Shown piece after piece: positions 45,501 to 53,177 of a stretch of DNA of 64,000 nt (the first letter of the stretch is position 1; each line of letters begins with the position of its first letter). The stretch lies in contig OY762070.1 of NCBI GenBank assembly GCA_963665195.1, positions 1,612,001 to 1,676,000 of the forward strand, given 5' to 3'. This stretch comes from VXYL01 sp963665195. Lineage in GTDB: Bacteria > Pseudomonadota > Gammaproteobacteria > Pseudomonadales > Azotimanducaceae. Position numbers and translations under genes: made by a program. The notes beneath the pieces were generated by a model, which worked only from the letters and a program-made list of their open reading frames with translations, did not search any database and was not told the DNA's origin.

Positions 45501-46517
45501 GGGTTCGCCGTAGCTGTCGTTGCCGGCGCCCCAAGGATGCCCGCAGCCCGGGTCGGCGCGTCGCCGCGTGGCGATACGGCCCTGGTTGTCGCCTTGGTTC
45601 ATCCAGCCCATTTCCTGGAACCAGACGCCGTCGATCTGATGCCAGCTATCGCCCCGGTACGGCGCCAGCGCACCGTCCGCGCCCCTCACCGGCACGGACC
45701 AGTCGCCGGGGTTGCCGCGACCGGCTTCGTTGTACGAGGGCAGGTACTGGCCCGACCAGTTCGCCGTGCTGACGATGTAGTCGGGGCGATCCGTGAGCTT
45801 CATGCGCTCCTGATCGCGAATCTCCAAGGCGAAGATCAGGCTCGTGCGCTCGCCTTGCGCCCCGGCCAGGAGGCTGACGCGCTTGCTCGGCGCGCCGTTC
45901 TCCACGGGCTGCTCGTACTCGTAGTTCATCATCAGGCCCTCGTAGTTCTTGCGGGGTACGAGGTTGATGACGCCGGACACCGCCTCGGAGCCGTAGAGGG
46001 CGGATGCGCCGTCCAAGATGGTGTCCACGCGGCCGATGGCGATGCCGGGGTAGAGGTTGGTGAGGTCCGTCCCGGCCCGGCGCGTCCACCAGCTGTAGCC
46101 GGTGACGTTGGCCGGCACCCGGTGGCCGTCCATCATGGTCATGGTGGCCCGCGTGCCGACGCCGCGCAGGTTGGCCCAGACCTCGCCGCCCTGCTGCCAG
46201 TTCTGGTCGTCGCCGCCGCCGAACTCGAACGGCGCGGAGTAGGCGTTGACGCCCACCTGGAAGGTCTGGTCGAAGATCACGTCGCCGAGGTCAGGCGTCG
46301 CGGCCAGTTCGAGGTCCACCTCGTCGATGACGGCCATCGGCGAGGGCAGGTCGAAGTTGTCGCGCCGGATGAACGATCCGGTGACGACCATCTCTTCGAC
46401 TTCCTCCTCGTCCTCGTCCTCTTCTTCGTCTTCTTCCGCCTCGGCCGCCAGCGCCGCATTGCTGAACAGCAGCAGCGCGGCAGCGGAGGTCACCAGTAGC
46501 GTCCTGCGATACGACAT
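42561..46517 (-). CDS. Very large TonB-dependent receptor with an Asp-rich calcium-loop insert
   Basis: A 1318-residue outer-membrane receptor, much longer than usual (about 700-1000). A signal peptide is followed by an acidic run of Glu/Asp (residues 26-42) and the TonB-box-like EEMVVTGSFIRR. The plug includes LRGVGTRATMTMMDGHRVP and ILDGASALYGSEAVSGVINL. Residues about 509-600 carry repeated D-x-D-G-D-G loops (DYYDANGNGRYD, DSDGDGFPD, DADGDGEPD, DADGDGVLD, DADGDGVPD), like thrombospondin type-3 or EF-hand calcium loops, inside what should be an extracellular region. The barrel ends AFARLTIGF with a C-terminal Phe. ATG 46517, with a strong promoter upstream. Confidence 0.92.
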   Translation of the reverse strand: MSYRRTLLVTSAAALLLFSNAALAAEAEEDEEEDEDEEEVEEMVVTGSFIRRDNFDLPSPMAVIDEVDLELAATPDLGDVIFDQTFQVGVNAYSAPFEFGGGDDQNWQQGGEVWANLRGVGTRATMTMMDGHRVPANVTGYSWWTRRAGTDLTNLYPGIAIGRVDTILDGASALYGSEAVSGVINLVPRKNYEGLMMNYEYEQPVENGAPSKRVSLLAGAQGERTSLIFALEIRDQERMKLTDRPDYIVSTANWSGQYLPSYNEAGRGNPGDWSVPVRGADGALAPYRGDSWHQIDGVWFQEMGWMNQGDNQGRIATRRRADPGCGHPWGAGNDSYGEPRASIYADNPNKTVSNTDHVGGLGYTDAAKPGNFLNGYMTGGTGQGRDWRGYRGISSWEGSEGDNAGNRDDCRQLLSDWQDIREQRDQQQGMAYFEHELNDYVKVRSEVVVSTMDYDTRDIPGNLDETDQRSRFGRNVPMVIGSNPGNPFRAFADGSGALGWNPAWNRRNELDYYDANGNGRYDYLEEPGEYLVFAMDSDGDGFPDRDADGDGEPDPGAARNPDYRVLLMPIYADADGDGVLDSYADADGDGVPDRFDPDAGGVRLFEDVRLVEMTISPKQPYGNTISWINDDMTYSRRRQIDNLRIRLGTEVNIPDTEWIVDFDWIWATSKREEDYAEPVSQWTVASMRCQGGQFSDMCWNPFSTAWLDSDEDGQILSAWRDMDDPAANTTLEHRNAGVLLRHDQRNLGMSIIDATISNNALFDLWYNDAPVGMAAGIHWRLETEEYRPNQFGASALGSARADFQYTEEETQAVFLELQLPLIDHPKWGEMEVQIAGRYAQFEGRGTIIAGDDSAKFDTVIPKLAVRYSPVEWLAVRASLTQGFVLPGMFQLFQTSSNPDARSTVRDYICDLMPELNDCGGVSGGGVPQVLVPDTRNASLGAEESDLWNAGVSLRFLDGDLSFDLDYTTVEFSGRVERLGAGANVNSNEIDFRPFVLGRCPGTLLNYDSSAALQPGEEIITPAEFMQTGSPDYAGSVEDELMCRLAAAKAFVANHERGLGGAVLVRGDGPNEQTDGLRLLEAGNPWLNQGSQITTTMIYAGRYSFEADDIPWVGGDYGSFEMYLSATQMLELSMTRYQAGSGHRFEAIKVDGVGNRNNANWSAGVHGGELFWPLPPAPEWRVNMGLRWFRDNHVAQLQVRWHDELTDISAAWDEIEDIPGAIDRAGTHNGLPIADWGESDSCTDQDRNPYCNIDSRAYWDVSYTYTRPDVMSLGYVSLNMAMRNIFNSNPDPIPSGVGHESYVDNIMGRIAFARLTIGF

Positions 46518-46578
46518 GCTAGTTCTCCCAAGCCGTTGTCACATGCACCCCAAGCCGCCCGCCGGGCCGCTTGCGGGC

Positions 46579-46606
46579 ACCATAGCGCAACGGCGGGGCA
46601 TGTCAA
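46579..46606 (-). promoter_or_regulatory. Sigma70-like promoter for the large TonB-dependent receptor
   Basis: On the minus strand a perfect -35 TTGACA (46606-46601), a 16-base spacer, and TATGGT (46584-46579; 4 of 6 matches). It predicts a leader of about 55 bases before the receptor's ATG at 46517, where GGGAGA serves as ribosome site. Confidence 0.7.
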
Positions 46607-46785
46607 CCGCGTTGGCGAACGCCCGACAGCGCCCCGACGAGGTGCCCTTTGGCCTGGCATCGTCTGTCGCCTGTGCGGGCATGGTGCTACAGTCTGCGCC
46701 TGAGGAACCGGCATCGAGACCGGCAGCGAACCTAGGTGACTTGCGCACGGCCGACGGACGGTCGCGAAGCGCTGGAGCGAGCGAT

Positions 46786-47061
46786 ATGGCGAAGAAGGTG
46801 TTCGCTGTCGTGCTGGACGAGCCGAACGAGACGGTTGAAGAACGCCTCAACAAGGAATACGCGAACGTCTTCCGCTACACCGACCTGTTCTACCTCGTAC
46901 CCGTGGACAGCGCCGTCGTCACCCGGGACGTGGCTTTGAAGACGGGGATCAAAGGGACAAACAGGGATGCGACGGGAGTTGTGTTCAAGCTCAACTCAGC
47001 GTACTCCGGCTATACCAAGAAAGCACTGTGGGAGTGGCTGTCCGATGTCGAAGGGTCGTAG
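46786..47061 (+). CDS. Small hypothetical protein, possibly ferredoxin-fold (SinR/Cas2-like)
   Basis: A 91-residue protein, start ATG with GGAG 8-11 bases upstream. The sequence begins MAKKVFAVVLDEPNETVEER, continues with FRYTDLFYLVPVDSAVVTRD, and later has GVVFKLNSAYSGYTKKALWE. The beta-alpha-beta-beta-alpha-beta order (VFAVVLD, helix, LFYLVPVD, GVVFKLN, then a helix) resembles the small ferredoxin-like SinR/VapD/Cas2 fold. No catalytic Asp can be assigned with confidence, and no CRISPR array or partner gene is nearby. The phase and codon use look like a real gene. Function unknown. Confidence 0.6.
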   Translation: MAKKVFAVVLDEPNETVEERLNKEYANVFRYTDLFYLVPVDSAVVTRDVALKTGIKGTNRDATGVVFKLNSAYSGYTKKALWEWLSDVEGS

Positions 47062-47195
47062 CGATGTCTGATACCACGGCGGCGACCGGGGCGACTGATG
47101 GGCTCTTCGCTCTGGCCGTTGGCTGGGTTCCCGCGGCATAGGGCGGCTAGCCTACTCCGGCACACTCGCAAGCCACGGGAGAGGCCGAGCCGGAC

Positions 47196-50100
47196 ATGCA
47201 GCTCATGATTCGCGACATGCATAACGACAGGAAGTTCGCCCTGCTTGCAGTTGCTCTCGTCTTGGCCCTGGCCGGCTGTGGAGGCACTCTGGACGGCACG
47301 GCCGTCGCAGCCGACAACGACCGCGGGGTGGCGCTCATGGGGCGCTACGAATACGCCGCGGCGCGGGAGGTGTTTGCCGCGGTGGTGGACGGTGCGCCGG
47401 ACTGGTTCGATGCGCGGGTGAATCTCGCCATCGCCACGCTCAACAGGCAGGACGAGGGGGACGAGCGGCGGGCGCTCGATATCCTCGCGCAGGTGCTCGA
47501 ACGGGAACCGGGGCATCTGCGGGCGCTCTACACGAGCGCGGTGCTGCACCTCTACTTGGGCGAGGCAGCGCCTGCGACGGGGTATCTGCGGCAGGTGGTC
47601 GCGGCGGATCCGCAAGACGCCTATGCCGCCTACTTCCTGGGGCAGGCGCTGCTTCAGGAGGGCGACTACGCGGGTGCGGCGGAACAGTTCCTAGCCAGCG
47701 TCGCGCTGGATCCCTATCTGCGCAGCGGCTACTGGGCGGGATCGCAGGCACTCCGGCGCGTTGATCGCGTCGAGGAAGCGACGGCCCTGCTTGAGGACTA
47801 TCAGCGCTTCGCCGCCAACCCGGCGGCGCGGCTGGCCGGGTTCTCCTACGCCCGCATGGGGCCGAAGGCCAAGGCGCTGACCGTGTCGCCCGTGGAACCG
47901 GCGCCGGTGGCGATGCCCCAAGGGGCGCTTTTCGCGCCCATCGCGGTCCTGGATGCCTCGTCGGGGGCCACCTTGACGAGCGCGGATCTCAATGCCGACG
48001 GGGCGCCGGATCTCATCCTCACCGGCGACGCCGCGTCCATCGTCGTCACGGCGGACCCGGAGGGCGGCTATGCACGCATCGACCACCCGCTCTCTACCGC
48101 CGGGGCAATGGAGGCAGTGCTTTGGGGCGACATCGACGACGACGGCCTGCTCGATGTCGTACACTGCGGGCCCACGACGCGCTACTGGCGGCAGGTCTCG
48201 GCTGGGCAATGGGCGGCGAGCGGAGGACTGGACGACCTGCCCTGCTCCGCCGGCGCCGTGTTCGACGCCGACCACGACGGCGACCTCGACATCTTCATCA
48301 CGGGCAGCGCCGGCAGCGAGCTCTTCAGCAACAACCGCGACGGCACGTTCCGCCGCCTCGGCGCGGAGATGGGGCTGGCGCAACGCGCTGGCCGCGCCGT
48401 GCTGGTCGCGGACCTCGACAGCGACCGGGATCTCGACATCGCCGTCCTGCACGCCGAGCCGCCGCACGACATCTGGGAAAACGACCGCACCTGGGCCTAT
48501 CGCCCATTCGAGGGCTTGGACGACCTCCGCAGCGCACCGATTCAAGCCATCGCTGCGGCGGACGCGGATGCCGACGGCCATCGCGAACTCTTTGCGCTCG
48601 CGACCGGCGAGCTGCGCCGCTGGCGCTACGACGGCATTGCCTGGACTGCCACGACGGTGCTTGCCGAGGATGCCCTTGCGGCCACGGCAGCAGCCGACGC
48701 TGCGGAGATCGATGTGGCGGACTTCAATGGCGACGGACGGCTGGAACTGCTTGTCGCCGGGCCGGGCGGGATTGCGGTGGCCTCTCCGGAGGACGCCGCG
48801 ATCCTCGCTCAAGAAGCGGTTCCCGGCTTGCAGAGCGCCATCGCCTTCGCCGCCGATCCGGCATCCGGCCCGGCCGTTGCCATGGCCACGGAAGAAGGCA
48901 TCGCGATCCTCCCGCCTGGGCCCGGCCGGCTTCCTTCCCTCAGCATCGTGCCCACCGGGCGCAGGGAAGCCGAGCAGATGCGCTCCAACGGCTCCGGCAT
49001 CGGCACGCGGCTCGCGGTGCGCGCCGGCGGGCGCTGGACGGTGCTCGATGCGCTCGATCCGCACTCGGGGCCGGGCCAGAGCCTGCAGCCGCTGAGCGTG
49101 GGCCTCGCGGGTGGGCAGCAAGCCGACTTCGTGGCGCTCGAGTGGTCCGACGGCGTGGCGCAGACGGAAATCGAACTCGCCGCCGGGCAGCGGCACGACA
49201 TCGCCGAGACCGAGCGTCAGCTTGCGAGCTGCCCGGTGTTCTTCGTCTGGGACGGCGCGCGCTACCGCTTCGTGAGCGACGTGCTCGGCGGCGCCGCGCT
49301 CGGCTATCTGACCGCGCCGGGGACGTACTCCCCGCCGCGGCCCGTGGAAAGCTATCTGCTCGGCGGCGACATGCTGGCCGCACGCGACGGGCACTACCAC
49401 GTCAAGCTCGCCGAGCCGATGGAGGAGACAGCGTATCTCGATGCGGCTCGACTCACCGTCTACGACCTTCCCCAAGGCTGGGACATGGTGCTCGACGAGC
49501 GCCTCGCGGTAGGCGGCGCCCCGGCGAGCGGACGCCCCATCTACTTCCGCAACGACCGCCTCCCCGTGCGCGCGACGGCCAAGGACGGCACGGAGGTCAC
49601 CGCGCTGGTCATCGCCAAGGACCAGCGCGCCCCGCCGCCCGGCGCGCGCGACAGGCGCTTCATCGGTCTGCTTGACGAGCAGCAGCAGCTGACGATGGAG
49701 TTCGACGTCCTTCCCAGCCGGGGCGCCGTGCTGGTGGCCGACGGCTGGATCGAGTTCCCCTACTCGCAGACCGTTTTCGCCGCTTGGCAGGCCGATGCGC
49801 GCTACGAGGCGCCCACGGTCGAAGCCCGCACCGCCAGCGGCGACTGGCAGACGCTCGCCGCCGAGTTCGGCTATCCGGCCGGGATGCCGCGCACGATCGC
49901 CTTGCCGCTGCCGGACCTGCCGGCGGGCACCACGGCCCTGCGCCTCAAGTCGAACATGGAGATCTACTGGGACCGGCTGCGGGTGGTTGCGGAAGAAACG
50001 TCCCCCGGGGCGCTCGCGACAACGCTGGCCCCCGCCGCGGCCCGCGTCGCCCGCACCGGCTTCGCCAAGCGCACCACGGGGCCGCAACGGCTGCCCCATT

Positions 50101-50447
50101 ACGACTACGACGCCCGCGCGCCTTACTGGGATGCCAAGGTGCAGCGCGGTTTCTACACCGCCCTCGGCGATGCGCTGGAACTGGCGCGGGAGCGCGACGG
50201 GGCGCTCGCCATCATCGGCAGCGGGGAGGAAGTCCATCTGGAGTTTCCGGCCATGGACGAACCGAAGCCCGGCCAGCGCCGTTATTTCGCGGTCCGCTTC
50301 CACGGCTGGGCCAAGGACATGGACCTCTACACCCGAGACGGCGACACGGTGGCGCCGCTGCCGGTTCCAGCCGACGCGGACCCCACGATGCTGGCCCGCC
50401 GCGACGCCCTCCACGCGCGCTACAACGTGCGCTCCGGGGGCTTCTAG
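47196..50447 (+). CDS. TPR plus FG-GAP/ASPIC lipoprotein
   Basis: A 1083-residue protein combining modules that are separate genes at 38.6-41.7 kb. The lipoprotein signal ends LAGC (Cys about residue 28). TPRs span about 40-205 (NDRGVALMGRYEYAAAREVF, AAYFLGQALLQEGDYAGAAE). FG-GAP/VCBS blades span about 250-530 (SADLNADGAPDLILTG, VFDADHDGDLDIFITGS, VADFNGDGRLELLVAG). An ASPIC-like segment (about 600-680) includes GSGIGTRLAVRAGGRW. A long C-terminal beta-rich region begins CPVFFVWDGARYRFVSDVLG and has no named domain. ATG 47196 with GGAGAGG upstream; ATG 47217 is possible. Starts a three-gene operon. Confidence 0.85.
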   Translation: MQLMIRDMHNDRKFALLAVALVLALAGCGGTLDGTAVAADNDRGVALMGRYEYAAAREVFAAVVDGAPDWFDARVNLAIATLNRQDEGDERRALDILAQVLEREPGHLRALYTSAVLHLYLGEAAPATGYLRQVVAADPQDAYAAYFLGQALLQEGDYAGAAEQFLASVALDPYLRSGYWAGSQALRRVDRVEEATALLEDYQRFAANPAARLAGFSYARMGPKAKALTVSPVEPAPVAMPQGALFAPIAVLDASSGATLTSADLNADGAPDLILTGDAASIVVTADPEGGYARIDHPLSTAGAMEAVLWGDIDDDGLLDVVHCGPTTRYWRQVSAGQWAASGGLDDLPCSAGAVFDADHDGDLDIFITGSAGSELFSNNRDGTFRRLGAEMGLAQRAGRAVLVADLDSDRDLDIAVLHAEPPHDIWENDRTWAYRPFEGLDDLRSAPIQAIAAADADADGHRELFALATGELRRWRYDGIAWTATTVLAEDALAATAAADAAEIDVADFNGDGRLELLVAGPGGIAVASPEDAAILAQEAVPGLQSAIAFAADPASGPAVAMATEEGIAILPPGPGRLPSLSIVPTGRREAEQMRSNGSGIGTRLAVRAGGRWTVLDALDPHSGPGQSLQPLSVGLAGGQQADFVALEWSDGVAQTEIELAAGQRHDIAETERQLASCPVFFVWDGARYRFVSDVLGGAALGYLTAPGTYSPPRPVESYLLGGDMLAARDGHYHVKLAEPMEETAYLDAARLTVYDLPQGWDMVLDERLAVGGAPASGRPIYFRNDRLPVRATAKDGTEVTALVIAKDQRAPPPGARDRRFIGLLDEQQQLTMEFDVLPSRGAVLVADGWIEFPYSQTVFAAWQADARYEAPTVEARTASGDWQTLAAEFGYPAGMPRTIALPLPDLPAGTTALRLKSNMEIYWDRLRVVAEETSPGALATTLAPAAARVARTGFAKRTTGPQRLPHYDYDARAPYWDAKVQRGFYTALGDALELARERDGALAIIGSGEEVHLEFPAMDEPKPGQRRYFAVRFHGWAKDMDLYTRDGDTVAPLPVPADADPTMLARRDALHARYNVRSGGF

Positions 50448-50456
50448 CGGCCGCTC

Positions 50457-53177
50457 ATGGCTACCCGGAACACGCCCCCGCCCGTGGTCGGGCCGGGGAT
50501 GCGCAAGCTGTTGTTGGCGGTGCTCGCCCTGTTCGCGGTGCTGGTGGTGAACTCCGCCTATCTCGGCGCGATCACTTGGCAGCAGTGGTTCACCGGGGAG
50601 GTGCTGGAGGACGCCGTCTACCAGGCGATGTTCCTCGGCCACCTGGCGCTCGGCCTCGCCATCGTCGCGCCGGTGCTGATCTACGCCGCGATGCACTTGC
50701 GGCGCGCCATCCATCGCCCGAATCGGCTGGCGGTGCGCTTGGGGCTGGTGCTGCTCGGCTGCGTGATCGTGCTGCTCTTGAGCGGCATCGCGCTGACGCG
50801 CGGCGTGCCGGTGCTGGAACTGCGCGATCCGGCGGCGCGCTCCATCGCCTATTGGGCGCACGTCGCGACGCCCTTCCTGGTTGGCTGGCTGTTCGTGCTG
50901 CACCGACTTGCCGGGCGCCGCATCCGCTGGTCCGTGGGCGTAGGGATAGGCGCGGCGGCCGTGGTTCTGGGCGTGGGCGGCATCTGGCTCGCGGATCGCG
51001 GCAGTGCGCCGCAAGCGGGCAGCGCGGACTTCTCGCCATCGCTCGCACGAACGGCCAGCGGCGCCCTGATCGACGCAGAGCATTTCCTGCGCGATGCCGA
51101 CTGCGCCGCCTGCCATGCCGACGCCCACGCCGGCTGGCAATACAGCGCCCATCGCTTCGCGTCGTTCAACAATCCCGCCTATGCCTTCTCCGTCCGCAAT
51201 ACGCGCGCCAAGGTGCTGGAGCGCGATGGCGATGTGACCGCCGCTCGGTTCTGCGCCGCTTGCCACGACCCGGTGCCGCTCTTCAGCGGGCGCTTCGACG
51301 ATCCCGATTTCGACGACGTGGGCGATCCCACCGCCCACGCCGGCATCGGCTGCGTCGCCTGCCATGCCATCGAATCGGTGGGCGTTCGCGGCAACGGCGA
51401 GTACGTCATCGCGACGCCCGAGCGCTACCCCTTCGCACTGGCCGACAATGCGGTGCTGCGCTGGGTCAACGGCTTTCTCATCAAGGCGAAGCCGGCGCTG
51501 CACAAGCGCACGTTCCTGAAGCCCGTCCATCAGAGCGCGGCGTTCTGCGGCACCTGCCACAAGGTGCATCTGCCGGAGGAACTCAACGACTACCGCTGGC
51601 TGCGCGGCCAGAACCACTACGACTCCTTCCTCTTGAGTGGCGTTTCGGGGCATGGCGTGGCGAGCTTCTACTATCCGCAGGAGGCGCAGACGAACTGCAA
51701 CGGCTGCCACATGCCGCTGCTGGCCTCGGACGACTTCGCGGCGAGGCGCAACGACGACAGCGGAGCGCTCACCGTGCATGGCCATGGGTTCCCGGCGGCG
51801 AACACCGCCCTCGGCCATCTGCTTGGGTTCCCCCCGGAGGTCAACGCGGCGCATCGGGAGTTCCTAGAAGGCTCGCTGCGGGTGGACATCTTCGGGGTTC
51901 GCGAGGGCGCCGCCATCGACGGCGCGCTGACCGCGCCGCTCAGGCCGTCGGTGCCGGCGCTCAAGGCCGGCCGGGAGTACGTGATCGAAGCGGTGCTGCG
52001 GACGTTGACGCTGGGGCATCACTTCACGCAGGGCACGTCGGACTCGAACGAAGTCTGGCTGGAGGTGACCGCGACGAGCGGCGGGGAGGTGCTCGGCAAG
52101 AGCGGCGGCCGCGATCCAGTGGATGGATCGGTGGACCCTTGGTCCCATTTCGTCAACGCCTATGTGCTAGACCGGGACGGCCGGCGCATCGACCAGCGCA
52201 ATGCCGAGGACATCTTCACCAAGCTCTACGACCACCAGATCCCGCCGGGCGGCGCGAGCGTCGCGCACTATCGGCTGGCGCTGCCGCCGGACCTCGACGC
52301 GCCGGTCGAGATCAGCGCCGCCCTGCACTACCGGAAGTTCGACACCATCTATATGCGCGCCTTCGAGGGCGAGGCGTTCGACGGCAACGACCTGCCGATC
52401 ATCACCATCGCCGAGGATCGCGTGGTGTTTCCGATCGAGGCGGCGAGCGAGGAAGCGCCGCCCGCCGCGGCCGTTCCGGCCGTGTCCGGTTGGGAGCGCT
52501 GGAACGACTACGGCATTGGCCTCTTCGCCAAGCCCGGGCGCGGCGCATTGAAGCAGGCCGAGGCGGCATTTCGGCAGGTGGCCGCGCTCGGGCGGGCCGA
52601 GGGGGACTTGAACCTTGCCCGCGTGCTGCTCCGGGAAGGCCGGCTGGACGAGGCTGCCGACGCGCTGCGACGGGCCGCCGAGGGCGGCGCATACCCCTGG
52701 TCCGTCGCCTGGTTCGCCGCCGAGGTGGACCTGCAGAACGGCGAGTTCGACGCCGCCATCGCCGCGCTGGAAGACCTGCGCGAGACCCGCTTCGCCGAAG
52801 CCCGCGCACGCGGCTTCGACTTCTCCCGCGACTACCGGCTGCTGAACAAGCTCGGCGCGGCGCTTTTCGAGCGCGCCAAGCTCGCCAGTTCGGACGCCGA
52901 TGAGGCTGAGTGGCTGAACGCCGCCGCGGCGCGCTATGCCGAGGCGCTCGGCGAAGACCCGGAGAACTTCACCGCGCACTACGGCCTCGCGCAGGTACAC
53001 GCCCGGCTCGGCGATGTCGACCTAGCCGCACGCCACCGGGCGCAGCATGAGCGCTACCGCATCGATGACAACGCGCGGGACCGGGCCGTTGCCGAGGCCC
53101 GGCGCAACGATCCCGCCGCCAACCACGCCGCCGAGGCGGTGGTGATCTACGACCTGATGCGGCAGCCGCAGTCGTGA
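50457..53177 (+). CDS. Membrane pentahaem cytochrome c with C-terminal TPRs
   Basis: A 906-residue protein of three parts. Residues 15-185 form four to five membrane spans; His at 62, 80, 135 and 149 sit in facing helices and could ligate two b haems. Residues 210-420 contain five C-x-x-C-H sites: CAACH 216, CAACH 266, CVACH 299, CGTCH 364 and CNGCH 414. A beta-rich domain (about 440-670) has LTLGHHFTQGTSDSNEVWLE. The end (about 690-880) is TPR (NLARVLLREGRLDEAADALR, YGLAQVHARLGDVDLAARHR). Likely moves electrons between the quinone pool and a periplasmic partner; this is inferred from the layout. It starts 9 bases after the previous gene and overlaps the next by GTGA. Confidence 0.85.
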   Translation: MATRNTPPPVVGPGMRKLLLAVLALFAVLVVNSAYLGAITWQQWFTGEVLEDAVYQAMFLGHLALGLAIVAPVLIYAAMHLRRAIHRPNRLAVRLGLVLLGCVIVLLLSGIALTRGVPVLELRDPAARSIAYWAHVATPFLVGWLFVLHRLAGRRIRWSVGVGIGAAAVVLGVGGIWLADRGSAPQAGSADFSPSLARTASGALIDAEHFLRDADCAACHADAHAGWQYSAHRFASFNNPAYAFSVRNTRAKVLERDGDVTAARFCAACHDPVPLFSGRFDDPDFDDVGDPTAHAGIGCVACHAIESVGVRGNGEYVIATPERYPFALADNAVLRWVNGFLIKAKPALHKRTFLKPVHQSAAFCGTCHKVHLPEELNDYRWLRGQNHYDSFLLSGVSGHGVASFYYPQEAQTNCNGCHMPLLASDDFAARRNDDSGALTVHGHGFPAANTALGHLLGFPPEVNAAHREFLEGSLRVDIFGVREGAAIDGALTAPLRPSVPALKAGREYVIEAVLRTLTLGHHFTQGTSDSNEVWLEVTATSGGEVLGKSGGRDPVDGSVDPWSHFVNAYVLDRDGRRIDQRNAEDIFTKLYDHQIPPGGASVAHYRLALPPDLDAPVEISAALHYRKFDTIYMRAFEGEAFDGNDLPIITIAEDRVVFPIEAASEEAPPAAAVPAVSGWERWNDYGIGLFAKPGRGALKQAEAAFRQVAALGRAEGDLNLARVLLREGRLDEAADALRRAAEGGAYPWSVAWFAAEVDLQNGEFDAAIAALEDLRETRFAEARARGFDFSRDYRLLNKLGAALFERAKLASSDADEAEWLNAAAARYAEALGEDPENFTAHYGLAQVHARLGDVDLAARHRAQHERYRIDDNARDRAVAEARRNDPAANHAAEAVVIYDLMRQPQS

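Noticed and set aside
43875..46499. An 874-codon open frame on the plus strand opposite the large receptor
   Set aside because: The receptor frame has signal peptide, plug and barrel motifs; the antisense frame has none.
47064..47141. A 25-codon open frame (starts MSDTTAATGATDG) after the 91-aa gene
   Set aside because: No ribosome site of note, no recognisable similarity, and too short to support from sequence alone.
47691..51854. A 1387-codon open frame on the minus strand
   Set aside because: It lies antisense to the TPR/FG-GAP and cytochrome genes, is full of His/Arg/Gln/Ala low-complexity sequence, and has no domain. It is a by-product of GC-rich codon use.
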